Source: DATIUV01 sp049322755 (GTDB taxonomy: Bacteria > Pseudomonadota > Gammaproteobacteria > Burkholderiales > UBA6910). From it: a stretch of DNA of 64,000 nucleotides. Under the pieces are notes generated by a model. It was given only the letters and a program-made list of their open reading frames with translations, did not search any database and was not told where the DNA came from. Shown one piece after another: positions 35,797-42,806 of the stretch. The stretch lies in contig JBMOQX010000037.1 of NCBI GenBank assembly GCA_049322755.1, positions 1 to 64,000 of the forward strand. The letters run 5' to 3'. The translations under genes and the position numbers were made by a program. Numbering within the stretch: the stretch's first letter is position 1; each line of letters starts with the position of its first letter.

Positions 35797-36033
35797 ATGC
35801 CTGACTTGCTCGTTCGCGGCGTCGACGAGGCGCTCGTCAAGGCCCTCAAGGAGCGCGCCGGCGCGCACGGCCGAAGCGCAGAGGCGGAGCATCGGGAGAT
35901 TCTGGCCGAGGCCCTCGCGCGCCCGCGTAAGCGCAGTCTCGCGGAGGTGTTGGCTTCGATTCCCGACGTCGGCACGGATGCGGATTTCGAGCGCGTCGAG
36001 TCCGAAGGGAAGGCGCCCCGTGTACTTGATTGA
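35797..36033 (+). CDS. FitA/VapB-like antitoxin
   Basis: A 78-residue FitA-type antitoxin: ribbon-helix-helix N-terminus (MPDLLVRGVDEALVKALKER, AGAHGRSAEAEHREIL) and an acidic C-terminus. It represses its own operon in known systems. GGGGGTGG precedes the ATG. The 3' end overlaps the toxin gene by 14 bp. Confidence 0.9.
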   Translation: MPDLLVRGVDEALVKALKERAGAHGRSAEAEHREILAEALARPRKRSLAEVLASIPDVGTDADFERVESEGKAPRVLD

Positions 36034-36454
36034 CACCAACGTCATCAGCGAAACCCGCAAGAAGTTCAAGGCGAACCCCGGCGTCATCGAGTTCTTCAAC
36101 CGCGTTGCGAGCGCCGGGGAGCCGGTCTATCTGTCGGTCGTCACGGTGGGCGAGGTTCGTCGCGGTATCGAGCTCATCCGCCTGCGCGGCGATGCCGAGC
36201 AGGCGGCCTTGTTGGAGGACTGGCTGACGGTCGTGCTCGATCAATATGCGGACAACGTCCTCGGCTTCGACGCCGAGGCTGCGCAGGTATGGGGGCGGCT
36301 CAGCGTTCCGAACCCCGAACACGCTCTGGACAAGCAGATCGCAGCCACGGCCTTGGTCCACGATCTGACGGTGGTCACGCGTAATGCGGCGGACTTCGAA
36401 GGCACCGGTGTGAGGATCATGAATCCCTTCGGGTCGTCAGCGCCGCAGCGATGA
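36020..36454 (+). CDS. FitB/VapC-like PIN-domain toxin
   Basis: A 144-residue PIN ribonuclease with LIDTNVISETRKK, VVTVGEVRRGIE and DKQIAATALVHDLTVVTRNAADF. The start is a GTG at 36020, inside the antitoxin gene, so the frames overlap. Sequence downstream of its stop changes abruptly into a truncated gene on the other strand, marking a recombination joint. Confidence 0.9.
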   Translation: MYLIDTNVISETRKKFKANPGVIEFFNRVASAGEPVYLSVVTVGEVRRGIELIRLRGDAEQAALLEDWLTVVLDQYADNVLGFDAEAAQVWGRLSVPNPEHALDKQIAATALVHDLTVVTRNAADFEGTGVRIMNPFGSSAPQR

Positions 36455-36466
36455 GGTCCTTGGCGG

Positions 36467-37150
36467 TCGATCGCGATCGGGTTGTCGTTCAGTCCCCGGC
36501 TCGCTTCGGCATAGCGGATCGCCTCCGCCTTCCGGCCCATGGCCGCCAGTGCCTTGACGCCCCACTCGCGGTAGTGCCACATGGAGTAGGGCGCCTTCTC
36601 GATCACCCCGAGAAGCTACTCGTGGCGCCCGGCGTGGAACAGCGCGCTCAGGCACGCGATCGTGGCGTGGAAGCAGCCTCCGGGCTTCCTGTGCGGGCTC
36701 CAACCCATCTCGACCGTACCGATCAGCCGATCGGCCTACGCAGAAGCGCGCTCGCGGTAAGCGCACAACTCGCCCCAGTAGTCGCCGAGGCGCTCGATGT
36801 ACGGGATCGCGTCGTTCTGGTGCGCTTCCCACAGCCGGTCGAGCCATTGATCGCGCGTGCGATCGTCGACTGGCGCCTCGGCGATGAACCTCGCGCAGGC
36901 CTCGATCGCATGATCGACGGCCGTGCCAATCGCGCCGGACGAGCTGTCGACCTGTTCGAGCGCGGGAGAGACCTTTTCGAGGAAGAGGACTGCGCCGGCG
37001 GCGGCCAGGGCGGGGTCCCTCTTCGCGGTCTTCTGGATCTCGGCGGTGGCTTCCCGGACCCGCTGCACGGCCGGCTGGGAGCGCCAGCCGAAGGCGTGCC
37101 GGCGAAAGCGCGGCGCGAACGCCCACTTGTGGGCAGGGGGGTCTAGACAT
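36467..37150 (-). pseudogene. DUF6880-like protein, multiply broken
   Basis: On the minus strand the frame reads HKWAFAPRFRRHAFGWRSQP, FLEKVSPALEQVDSSSGAIG, then YWGELCAYRERASA, a TAG stop (36738-36736), ADRLIGTVEMGWSPHRKPGG, a second TAG in the same frame (36618-36616), then APYSMWHYREWGVKALAAMG. The N-terminal ATG at 37150 is out of frame because of a run of six C (37141-37136) where five would fit. The C-terminus stops near NDNPIAI. The family resembles DUF6880 from memory; function unknown. Confidence 0.7.
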
Positions 37151-37162
37151 CGATCATCACGG

Positions 37163-37191
37163 TTGACGTTAATCACGTGTCGCGTTACTAT
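37163..37191 (+). promoter_or_regulatory. Predicted promoter of the HigBA-like module
   Basis: TTGACG (37163-37168) and TACTAT (37186-37191) are 17 bp apart. The -10 ends 7 nt before the GTG at 37199, predicting a leaderless message. The palindrome CACGTG lies in the spacer. Confidence 0.6.
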
Positions 37192-37198
37192 TCTACCG

Positions 37199-37480
37199 GT
37201 GGCGATCAGGACGTTCAAGTGTGCCGACACGGAAGCCTTGTTCCGGCTGCGGCGCGTGGCAAGCTTCGCCAACATCGAGCGCCCGGCGCTGCGTAAGTTG
37301 AAGCGACTGGACCTCGCACGACGCATCGAGGACCTGCGCGCGCCACCGGCGAACCGCCTCGAGCAGCTGAAGGGCGATCACGCCGGCCAGTGGAGCATCC
37401 GCGTGAACGATCAGTTCCGCGTCTGCTTTCGCTGGACGGGTGCCGACGCCGAAGACGTCGAGATCGTGGACTATCACTGA
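37199..37480 (+). CDS. HigB-like RelE-family toxin
   Basis: A 93-residue RelE/HigB toxin (FKCADTEALFRLRRVASFAN; LEQLKGDHAGQWSIRVNDQF; RVCFRWTGADAEDVEIVDYH). Members cleave mRNA on the ribosome. It is the first gene of a toxin-first module with higA 11 bp downstream. The GTG start lacks a ribosome binding site. Confidence 0.92.
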   Translation: MAIRTFKCADTEALFRLRRVASFANIERPALRKLKRLDLARRIEDLRAPPANRLEQLKGDHAGQWSIRVNDQFRVCFRWTGADAEDVEIVDYH

Positions 37481-37491
37481 GGCAGATCGAC

Positions 37492-37812
37492 ATGAGCAGG
37501 AAACTCAAACCCGTGTCGCCCGGCGAGATGCTGGCCGAGGAGTTCCTGAAGCCCCTGGGCATGAGCAACTACCGGCTGGCGAAGGAGATCGGCGTGCCTG
37601 CCCAGCGCATCGGCGAGATCCTCGCCGGCAAGCGCGCCATCACCGCGGACACCGATCTGCGGCTGTGCCGCTTCTTCGGACTCTCGGACGGCTGGTGGCT
37701 GCGGCTGCAGGCGGACTACGACACCGAGGTCGCGAAGGCGAGCCTCGCGAAGACGCTCGCGAAGATCAGGCCGTGGAAGGAAACGGCTGAGGACACAGCG
37801 GATGCGCACTGA
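37492..37812 (+). CDS. HigA-like Xre-family antitoxin
   Basis: A 106-residue helix-turn-helix antitoxin (SPGEMLAEEFLKPLGMSNYR; EIGVPAQRIGEILAGKRAIT; RFFGLSDGWWLRLQADYD). HigA proteins neutralise HigB and repress the operon. GAGG lies 9 nt before the ATG. Confidence 0.93.
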   Translation: MSRKLKPVSPGEMLAEEFLKPLGMSNYRLAKEIGVPAQRIGEILAGKRAITADTDLRLCRFFGLSDGWWLRLQADYDTEVAKASLAKTLAKIRPWKETAEDTADAH

Positions 37813-38157
37813 TCCGCGCACGAGTGCAGATGGGATCGGTCTTGATCGATGCTCGGAGCGTGCGCACGATGGCTTGTGCAGGATGGCTGCGCATGCGTGC
37901 GAGGCTTCGCGAGACCGGCGATTCGAGGTTCAATATCGCTGGGCCGGAGCGCAGAAGACAATGGAGGCGGAGGAGTCGACACCCCGCAAACCGGGTCCAT
38001 ACTCCGCGGCTGGCAAAGCCCTCGTTTTCTGACGGTAAAAGCGACGGTAAACTTGAAGCGCGCTAGAAAATTCACTACGTGGAACAGCGGGTTGCAGGTA
38101 CCGTTGATGATTGAGTGGGTAACCGGCCCCGCCGTGCCCCGCTGAATTCCCCGATTC
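37813..38157. other. Right end of the island, no gene
   Basis: About 345 bp without a recognisable gene. It contains the second pair of GACGGTAAA units and the att-like 19-mer, and ends 37 bp before the GNAT-nitrilase gene. No integrase gene or remnant is visible. Confidence 0.6.
38031..38120 (+). repeat. attR-like direct repeat, copy 2
   Basis: GACGGTAAA units at 38031 and 38043 are followed by CGTTGATGATTGAGTGGGT at 38102-38120. The spacing (12 bp between units, 71 bp to the 19-mer) is identical to the copy at 29351-29440. Confidence 0.75.
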
Positions 38158-39738
38158 ATGTCCCAAGACGCCACCACCGACCCCAGCATCCCCGCCGATC
38201 TCGAAGAGCACCGCCTGCGGCTGCGCAACCTGCGGCCGGACGATTACGACGACGTTGCCGAGATCATGGCGGCGGCGTACGCGGGCATCACCGGGCCATT
38301 CGGCGGCGCCATCTCCCGGGACAAGTTCCACGCCCAGGTGGGGCGCTTTCCCGAGGGGCAGATCTGCATCGAAGACCACGGCAAGGTGGTCGCCGCCGCC
38401 ATGGGCCTGATCGTCGATTACGAGCGTTTCGGCGACGACCACACCTACGCCGAGATCACCGGCAACGGCTATTTCACCACCCACGATCCCAATGGCGACG
38501 TGCTCTACGGCACCGACGTGTTCGTGCATCCGGACTATCGCGAGATGCGGCTCGGACGGCGCCTCTACGACGCCCGCAAGGACCTGTGCCGCAAGTTCAA
38601 CCTGCGCGCCATCATCGCCGGCGGCCGCATCCCGGGCTACGACGAGCACGCCTCGGCCCTGCGCCCTCACGAGTACATCGAGCGCGTCGACCGCCGCGAG
38701 CTGCACGATCCGGTGCTTTCGTTCCAGCTGGCCAACGATTTCCAGGTCCGGCGCGTGATCCGCGGCTACCAGCCCGGCGACCTGGAATCGCAGGGCTACG
38801 CCACGCTGGTCGAGTGGGAGAATATCTACTACCACAAGCGCAAGCGCCCGGTGGTGGGGGGCCAGAAGAACATGGTGCGCATCGGCACCGTGCAGTGGCA
38901 GATGCGCGGCGTCCACTCCGTGGACGAGCTGCTCCACCAGGTGGAGTTCTTCGTCGACGCGGTGGCGGACTACAAGGCCGACTTCGTGCTGTTCCCAGAG
39001 TTCTTCAACGTGCCGCTGATGGCGCTGGTGGACCAGGCCAACTCCGTGGAAGCGATGCGCGCGATGTCGTCCTACACTGAGCAGCTCGCCCTGGAAATCG
39101 AGAAGATGGCGGTGCGCTACAACATCAACATTATCGGCGGCAGCATGCCGGTGTACGAGGAGCCGCGCCTCTATAACGTGGCCTATCTGTTCCGCCGCGA
39201 CGGGACGCTCGACACGCAGTACAAGCTGCACATCACGCCCACCGAACGGCGCCTGTGGAACCTCTCCGGCGGCGACCGGCTCAAGGTGTTCGACACCGAC
39301 GCCGGAAAAATCGGCATCCTGATCTGCTATGACGTGGAGTTCCCGGAGCTGGCGCGGCTGCAGTCCGCGCGCGGCATGCAGCTGCTGTTCGTGCCGTTCT
39401 GGACCGAGACCAAGAACGGCTATCTGCGGGTGCGACGCTGCGCCCAGGCACGGGCGATCGAGAACGAGTGCTACGTCGCCATCAGCGGCAGTGTCGGCAA
39501 CCTGCCCAAGGTGGACAACGTCAACGTCCACTACGCCCAGTCCGCGGTGTTCGCGCCCTCGGATTTCGCGTTTCCGCACGACGCGGTGATCTCCGAGAGC
39601 ACGCCGAACACGGAAACCATGCTGATCGTCGACGTCGACCTGAGTAAGCTCACCGAGCTGCGCAACGCGGGCGCCGTCCGCAACACCCTGGACCGCCGGC
39701 TCGATCTCTACCGGGTCGACTGGATCGGCGGGGACTGA
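38158..39738 (+). CDS. GNAT acetyltransferase / carbon-nitrogen hydrolase fusion
   Basis: A 526-residue two-domain protein. Residues about 18-215 are a GNAT N-acetyltransferase (VFVHPDYREMRLGRRLYDAR acetyl-CoA loop). Residues about 240-520 are a nitrilase-superfamily domain with the catalytic triad Glu (LFPEFF), Lys (YKLHITPTER) and Cys (ILICYDVEFPE). The substrate is unknown; fusions of this type are usually annotated as amidohydrolases. It is the first core gene after the island. Confidence 0.9.
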   Translation: MSQDATTDPSIPADLEEHRLRLRNLRPDDYDDVAEIMAAAYAGITGPFGGAISRDKFHAQVGRFPEGQICIEDHGKVVAAAMGLIVDYERFGDDHTYAEITGNGYFTTHDPNGDVLYGTDVFVHPDYREMRLGRRLYDARKDLCRKFNLRAIIAGGRIPGYDEHASALRPHEYIERVDRRELHDPVLSFQLANDFQVRRVIRGYQPGDLESQGYATLVEWENIYYHKRKRPVVGGQKNMVRIGTVQWQMRGVHSVDELLHQVEFFVDAVADYKADFVLFPEFFNVPLMALVDQANSVEAMRAMSSYTEQLALEIEKMAVRYNINIIGGSMPVYEEPRLYNVAYLFRRDGTLDTQYKLHITPTERRLWNLSGGDRLKVFDTDAGKIGILICYDVEFPELARLQSARGMQLLFVPFWTETKNGYLRVRRCAQARAIENECYVAISGSVGNLPKVDNVNVHYAQSAVFAPSDFAFPHDAVISESTPNTETMLIVDVDLSKLTELRNAGAVRNTLDRRLDLYRVDWIGGD

Positions 39739-39744
39739 TCCGGT

Positions 39745-40212
39745 TTGGGCCGCGACGAGCAGTTCATGCGGGAGGCGCTCGCGCTCGCCCAGGCGGCGCG
39801 GTCGGCGGGGGAGGTTCCCGTCGGCGCGGTGGTGGTGCGCGACGGTGAGATCGTGGGGCGGGGCTGCAACCGCCCGATCGGGCGCTGCGATCCCACCGCC
39901 CATGCCGAGATCGAGGCGCTGCGCAACGCCGCCGGGCGGGTCGGCAACTATCGGCTGCCGGACTGTGAACTGTACGTCACCATCGAGCCGTGCCCCATGT
40001 GCGCGGGCGCGATTTTCCAGGCGCGCATCCGGCGGCTGGTGTACGGTGCGCCCGATCCCAAGACCGGCGCATGCGGCAGCGTGGTGGACCTGGCAGCACA
40101 GCCCCGGCTCAACCATCACACTGAAGTGACCAAAGGGGTTCTGGAAGCGGAGTGCGCGAGGCTTATCTCGTCTTTTTTTCAAGAAAAACGAAATAGTAAG
40201 GAGCAATCATAA
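39745..40212 (+). CDS. tadA: tRNA-specific adenosine deaminase TadA
   Basis: TadA makes inosine-34 in tRNA-Arg(ACG). The 155-residue protein has the zinc/catalytic motifs HAEIEALRNA and PCPMCAGAI and the C-terminal NHHTEV region. The start is TTG at 39745, 6 bp after the preceding gene. Its 3' end (about 40160-40212) is unusually AT-rich, and its TAA stop overlaps the L,D-transpeptidase start. Confidence 0.95.
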   Translation: MGRDEQFMREALALAQAARSAGEVPVGAVVVRDGEIVGRGCNRPIGRCDPTAHAEIEALRNAAGRVGNYRLPDCELYVTIEPCPMCAGAIFQARIRRLVYGAPDPKTGACGSVVDLAAQPRLNHHTEVTKGVLEAECARLISSFFQEKRNSKEQS

Positions 40213-40688
40213 GACTTACTGTAAATATAGCGTCTCAACTACTTTATATATATAGAGATAGCGGCGCTATCGAAGCCACATACCCGGTTTCCACGGCTGC
40301 TCGTGGACCGGGTGAGCGGTCCGGAAGTTTTTGTACCCCCAGAGGCCGCCATTACATCCGCGCCAAGATCGGCGCGGGACAGCCGATCAACAGCGTGTTC
40401 GTCGGCCGGCGCCCGACCGGGGAGCTGTTTTCCTCCGAGTTGGCGGCCCGGTATCCCGAGCGCGACTGGATCCTGACGCGGATTCTGTGGCTGTGCGGCC
40501 GGGAACCGGGCTTCAACCGCCTCGGCGCCGTCGACACCATGCGCCGCTACATTTACATCCACGGCAGCCCCGACCACGTCCCCATGGGCGTGCCCGGTTC
40601 GCATGGTTGCATCCGCATGCGCAATGAGGACATCGTCGAGCTTTTCGAGCGGGTAAACGCCGGCACGCCGGTTGATATTCTGGCCTAG
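40209..40688 (+). CDS. L,D-transpeptidase (YkuD family), probable ATA start
   Basis: The YkuD domain is complete: GPGERSGSFCTPRGRH, WILTRILWLCG, the first catalytic-region His in YIYIHGSPDH and the nucleophile in GSHGCIRMRN. The family cross-links peptidoglycan or attaches proteins to it. Domain homology begins at RLTVNIASQLLYIY, right after the sequence AAGGAGCAATCATAAGA. No ATG, GTG or TTG is in frame between the upstream TAA (40197) and 40395, and a GTG at 40395 would delete a third of the domain. I infer initiation at ATA 40209 (159 residues), overlapping the tadA stop as ATAA. A loss-of-start pseudogene is the alternative. Confidence 0.75.
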   Translation: MRLTVNIASQLLYIYRDSGAIEATYPVSTAARGPGERSGSFCTPRGRHYIRAKIGAGQPINSVFVGRRPTGELFSSELAARYPERDWILTRILWLCGREPGFNRLGAVDTMRRYIYIHGSPDHVPMGVPGSHGCIRMRNEDIVELFERVNAGTPVDILA

Positions 40689-40903
40689 CCGAGCCGCGTT
40701 TGTGTTGCGCAATATGGCCGCAGCATGGCCGTTAACTGACTGATCCGAAGAGTCTATTGGTTCCCTCATGGGGCGGTCGCAGAGCCTGGATTGTGCGTTG
40801 CGCCAATTTCCGGTAGAGTCCTTGACCAACTTGAGGTTGCCGGTTTCCGTCTTGCGGAAAAACCACTCAAGCCCGACCAAGACGCTAGAAGCAAGGAGAA
40901 ATA
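40689..40903. other. Intergenic region upstream of the SDR gene
   Basis: About 215 bp without a gene. GGTTTCCG (40842-40849) and CGGAAAAACC (40855-40864) can form a small imperfect hairpin near the SDR gene but no T-run follows. A lone TTGACC at 40822 has no convincing -10 partner. Confidence 0.45.
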
Positions 40904-41644
40904 ATGAAGCTTGCGGGTAAGGTCTGCGTGATCACCGGGGCGGGTCGCGGAATCGGCAGGGCGACCGCGGTGAAGTTCGCCGGTGAAGGCGCCAAGGTGG
41001 TGGTCTGCGACGTATCGCCCGAATGGATCGACGAGGCGATCAACGAGATCCGGGAAATGGGCGGAGAAGCCGTGGGGTTCTACGTCGACGTTCGCGACCG
41101 CAGCACCGTCGCCAGCATGGTGGAGCAGGTGGTGGCCAAGTACGGCCGCATCGACTGCCTGGTCAACAACGCCGGGATCGTGCGCGACGCCCAGCTCAAG
41201 AACATGACCGACGAGCAGTTCGACCAGGTCATCGAGATCAACCTCAAGGGCGTCTACAACTGCACCAAGGCGGTGGCCGACGTGATGCTCAAGCAGCAGT
41301 CGGGTGTGATCCTCAACACCTCCTCGGTAGTCGGCCTGTACGGCAACTTCGGCCAGACCAATTACGCCGCCAGCAAGTCGGCCGTCATCGGCATGGTGAA
41401 GACGTGGGCCCGCGAGCTGGGGCGCAAAGGCATCCGCTCCAACGCCGTGTGCCCGGGATTCATCGCCACGCCCATTCTCAACGCCATGCCCGAGCGGGTG
41501 CTGGCCGCGATGGAAGAAAAGGTCCCGCTGGGCCGCCTCGGCAAGCCCGAGGAAATCGCGGCGACGTTCGCCTTTCTCGCCTCGGACGACGCGAGCTACA
41601 TCAACGGCGCAGTGATCGAGGTCAGCGGCGGCATGTCGCTCTGA
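40904..41644 (+). CDS. SDR-family 3-oxoacyl-[acyl-carrier-protein] reductase-like protein
   Basis: A 246-residue short-chain dehydrogenase: NAD(P)-binding TGAGRGIG, NNAG, and the catalytic Ser (NTSSVVG), Tyr-x-x-x-Lys (YAASKSA). Best match by eye is FabG or an acetoacetyl-CoA reductase type. Whether it serves fatty acid or polyhydroxyalkanoate synthesis cannot be decided here; no acp or phaC gene is adjacent. AAGGAGAAATA gives a strong ribosome binding site. Confidence 0.88.
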   Translation: MKLAGKVCVITGAGRGIGRATAVKFAGEGAKVVVCDVSPEWIDEAINEIREMGGEAVGFYVDVRDRSTVASMVEQVVAKYGRIDCLVNNAGIVRDAQLKNMTDEQFDQVIEINLKGVYNCTKAVADVMLKQQSGVILNTSSVVGLYGNFGQTNYAASKSAVIGMVKTWARELGRKGIRSNAVCPGFIATPILNAMPERVLAAMEEKVPLGRLGKPEEIAATFAFLASDDASYINGAVIEVSGGMSL

Positions 41645-41664
41645 CCGGTTCTGCCCCCGGCACG

Positions 41665-41689
41665 ACGTCCCGGACCTCCGGGGCGTTTT
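41665..41689 (+). terminator. Terminator between the SDR gene and mtnA
   Basis: ACGTCCCGG (41665-41673), ACCT loop and CCGGGGCGT (41678-41686) pair along nine positions with one G-T, then TTT. It lies between convergent genes. Confidence 0.75.
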
Positions 41690-41745
41690 CATTGGTGCTG
41701 CCCGCATCGGTTGTCGGCAGGCCGGTTGGGCGCTCGGGGCGCCGC

Positions 41746-42798
41746 TCAGAACGCGAACAGCGCGGCAATCGTCTCCGGACCGGGCGAGCGCACGACGCCG
41801 CGCTCCGTGATCAGGACGCTCACGAGTTCCGCCGGCGTGACGTCGAACGCCGGATTGCGCACGGCGATCTCGGGCGGCGCCCAGCGCACGCCGCCGTAAC
41901 CGGTCACCTCGTCGGGCGGGCGCTCCTCGATCGGAATCTCGGCGCCGCTGGCGACGGCACGGTCGATGGTGGAGAGCGGGCAAGCGACGTAGAACGGCAC
42001 GGCGTGGCGATCCGCCAGCACCGCCAGCGGATAGGTGCCGATCTTGTTGGCGACGTCGCCGTTGGCCGCCACCCGGTCGGCGCCGACGATCACGGCGTCG
42101 ATCTCGCCACGGCTCATGAGGAAGCCGGCCATGTTGTCGGCGATCAGCGTGGCGGGAATGCCTTCGGTGACGAGTTCCCAGGCGGTCAGGCGGGCACCCT
42201 GCAGAAACGGCCGTGTCTCGCACGCGAATACCGACGGCCGCTTGCCGGATTCGCGGGCGGACCGGATGACCCCGAGGGCAGTGCCGTGGCCGGCCGTCGC
42301 CAGCGCACCGGCGTTGCAATACGTCATGACGCGCGCCGCCTCGGGCAGGAGCTCGGCCCCCAGTGCGCCCATGCGGCGATTGGCCGCGATGTCCTCGTCG
42401 CGGATCGCGTGCGCTTCGGCGAGGAGCCGCTCAGCAACCCGCGCCGGTGACGCCTGCCGGCCCAGCGCTTCGATCAGCCCGCGCATCCGCGCCAAGGCCC
42501 AGAACAGGTTCACCGCCGTCGGCCGGCTCGCCCCGAGCCGGGTGAACGCCCGCTCGAGCGCGGCGTCCAGCGCGGGACGCGCAACTTGCGCATGGCGCAG
42601 TGCCTCGAGCGCGACGCCGTAGGCGGCGGCGCAACCGATCGCCGGCGCACCCCGCACCACCATCGTGCGGATCGCATCCGCCACTTCAGCCGCTTCCCGG
42701 CAGGCGACGTACTCGAACGCCATCGGCAGGCGCCGCTGGTCAATGAGTTCGAGGCGGTCGCCGTTCCAGCGCAGCGTCTCCACAGCGGTTGTCGGCAT
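41746..42798 (-). CDS. mtnA: S-methyl-5-thioribose-1-phosphate isomerase
   Basis: MtnA isomerises 5-methylthioribose-1-phosphate to the ribulose form in methionine salvage. The 350-residue protein shows MVVRGAPAIGCAAAYG, TYCNAGALATAGHGTALGVI (catalytic Cys), ETRPFLQGARLTAWEL and GADRVAANGDVANKIGTYPLA. The ATG at 42798 fits the family; a GTG at 42810 overlaps the upstream aldolase stop as GTGA and is equally possible. The pairing with an aldolase hints at a salvage shunt. Confidence 0.94.
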   Translation of the reverse strand: MPTTAVETLRWNGDRLELIDQRRLPMAFEYVACREAAEVADAIRTMVVRGAPAIGCAAAYGVALEALRHAQVARPALDAALERAFTRLGASRPTAVNLFWALARMRGLIEALGRQASPARVAERLLAEAHAIRDEDIAANRRMGALGAELLPEAARVMTYCNAGALATAGHGTALGVIRSARESGKRPSVFACETRPFLQGARLTAWELVTEGIPATLIADNMAGFLMSRGEIDAVIVGADRVAANGDVANKIGTYPLAVLADRHAVPFYVACPLSTIDRAVASGAEIPIEERPPDEVTGYGGVRWAPPEIAVRNPAFDVTPAELVSVLITERGVVRSPGPETIAALFAF

Positions 42799-42806
42799 GG
42801 TTGTGG

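Noticed and set aside
24936..38157. Integrase or transposase gene in the island
   Set aside because: I looked on both strands for tyrosine or serine recombinase motifs and transposase signatures and found none.
37930..40206. 758-codon minus-strand open frame
   Set aside because: Antisense to the GNAT-nitrilase fusion and tadA; composition is His/Val/Leu-rich without recognisable domains.
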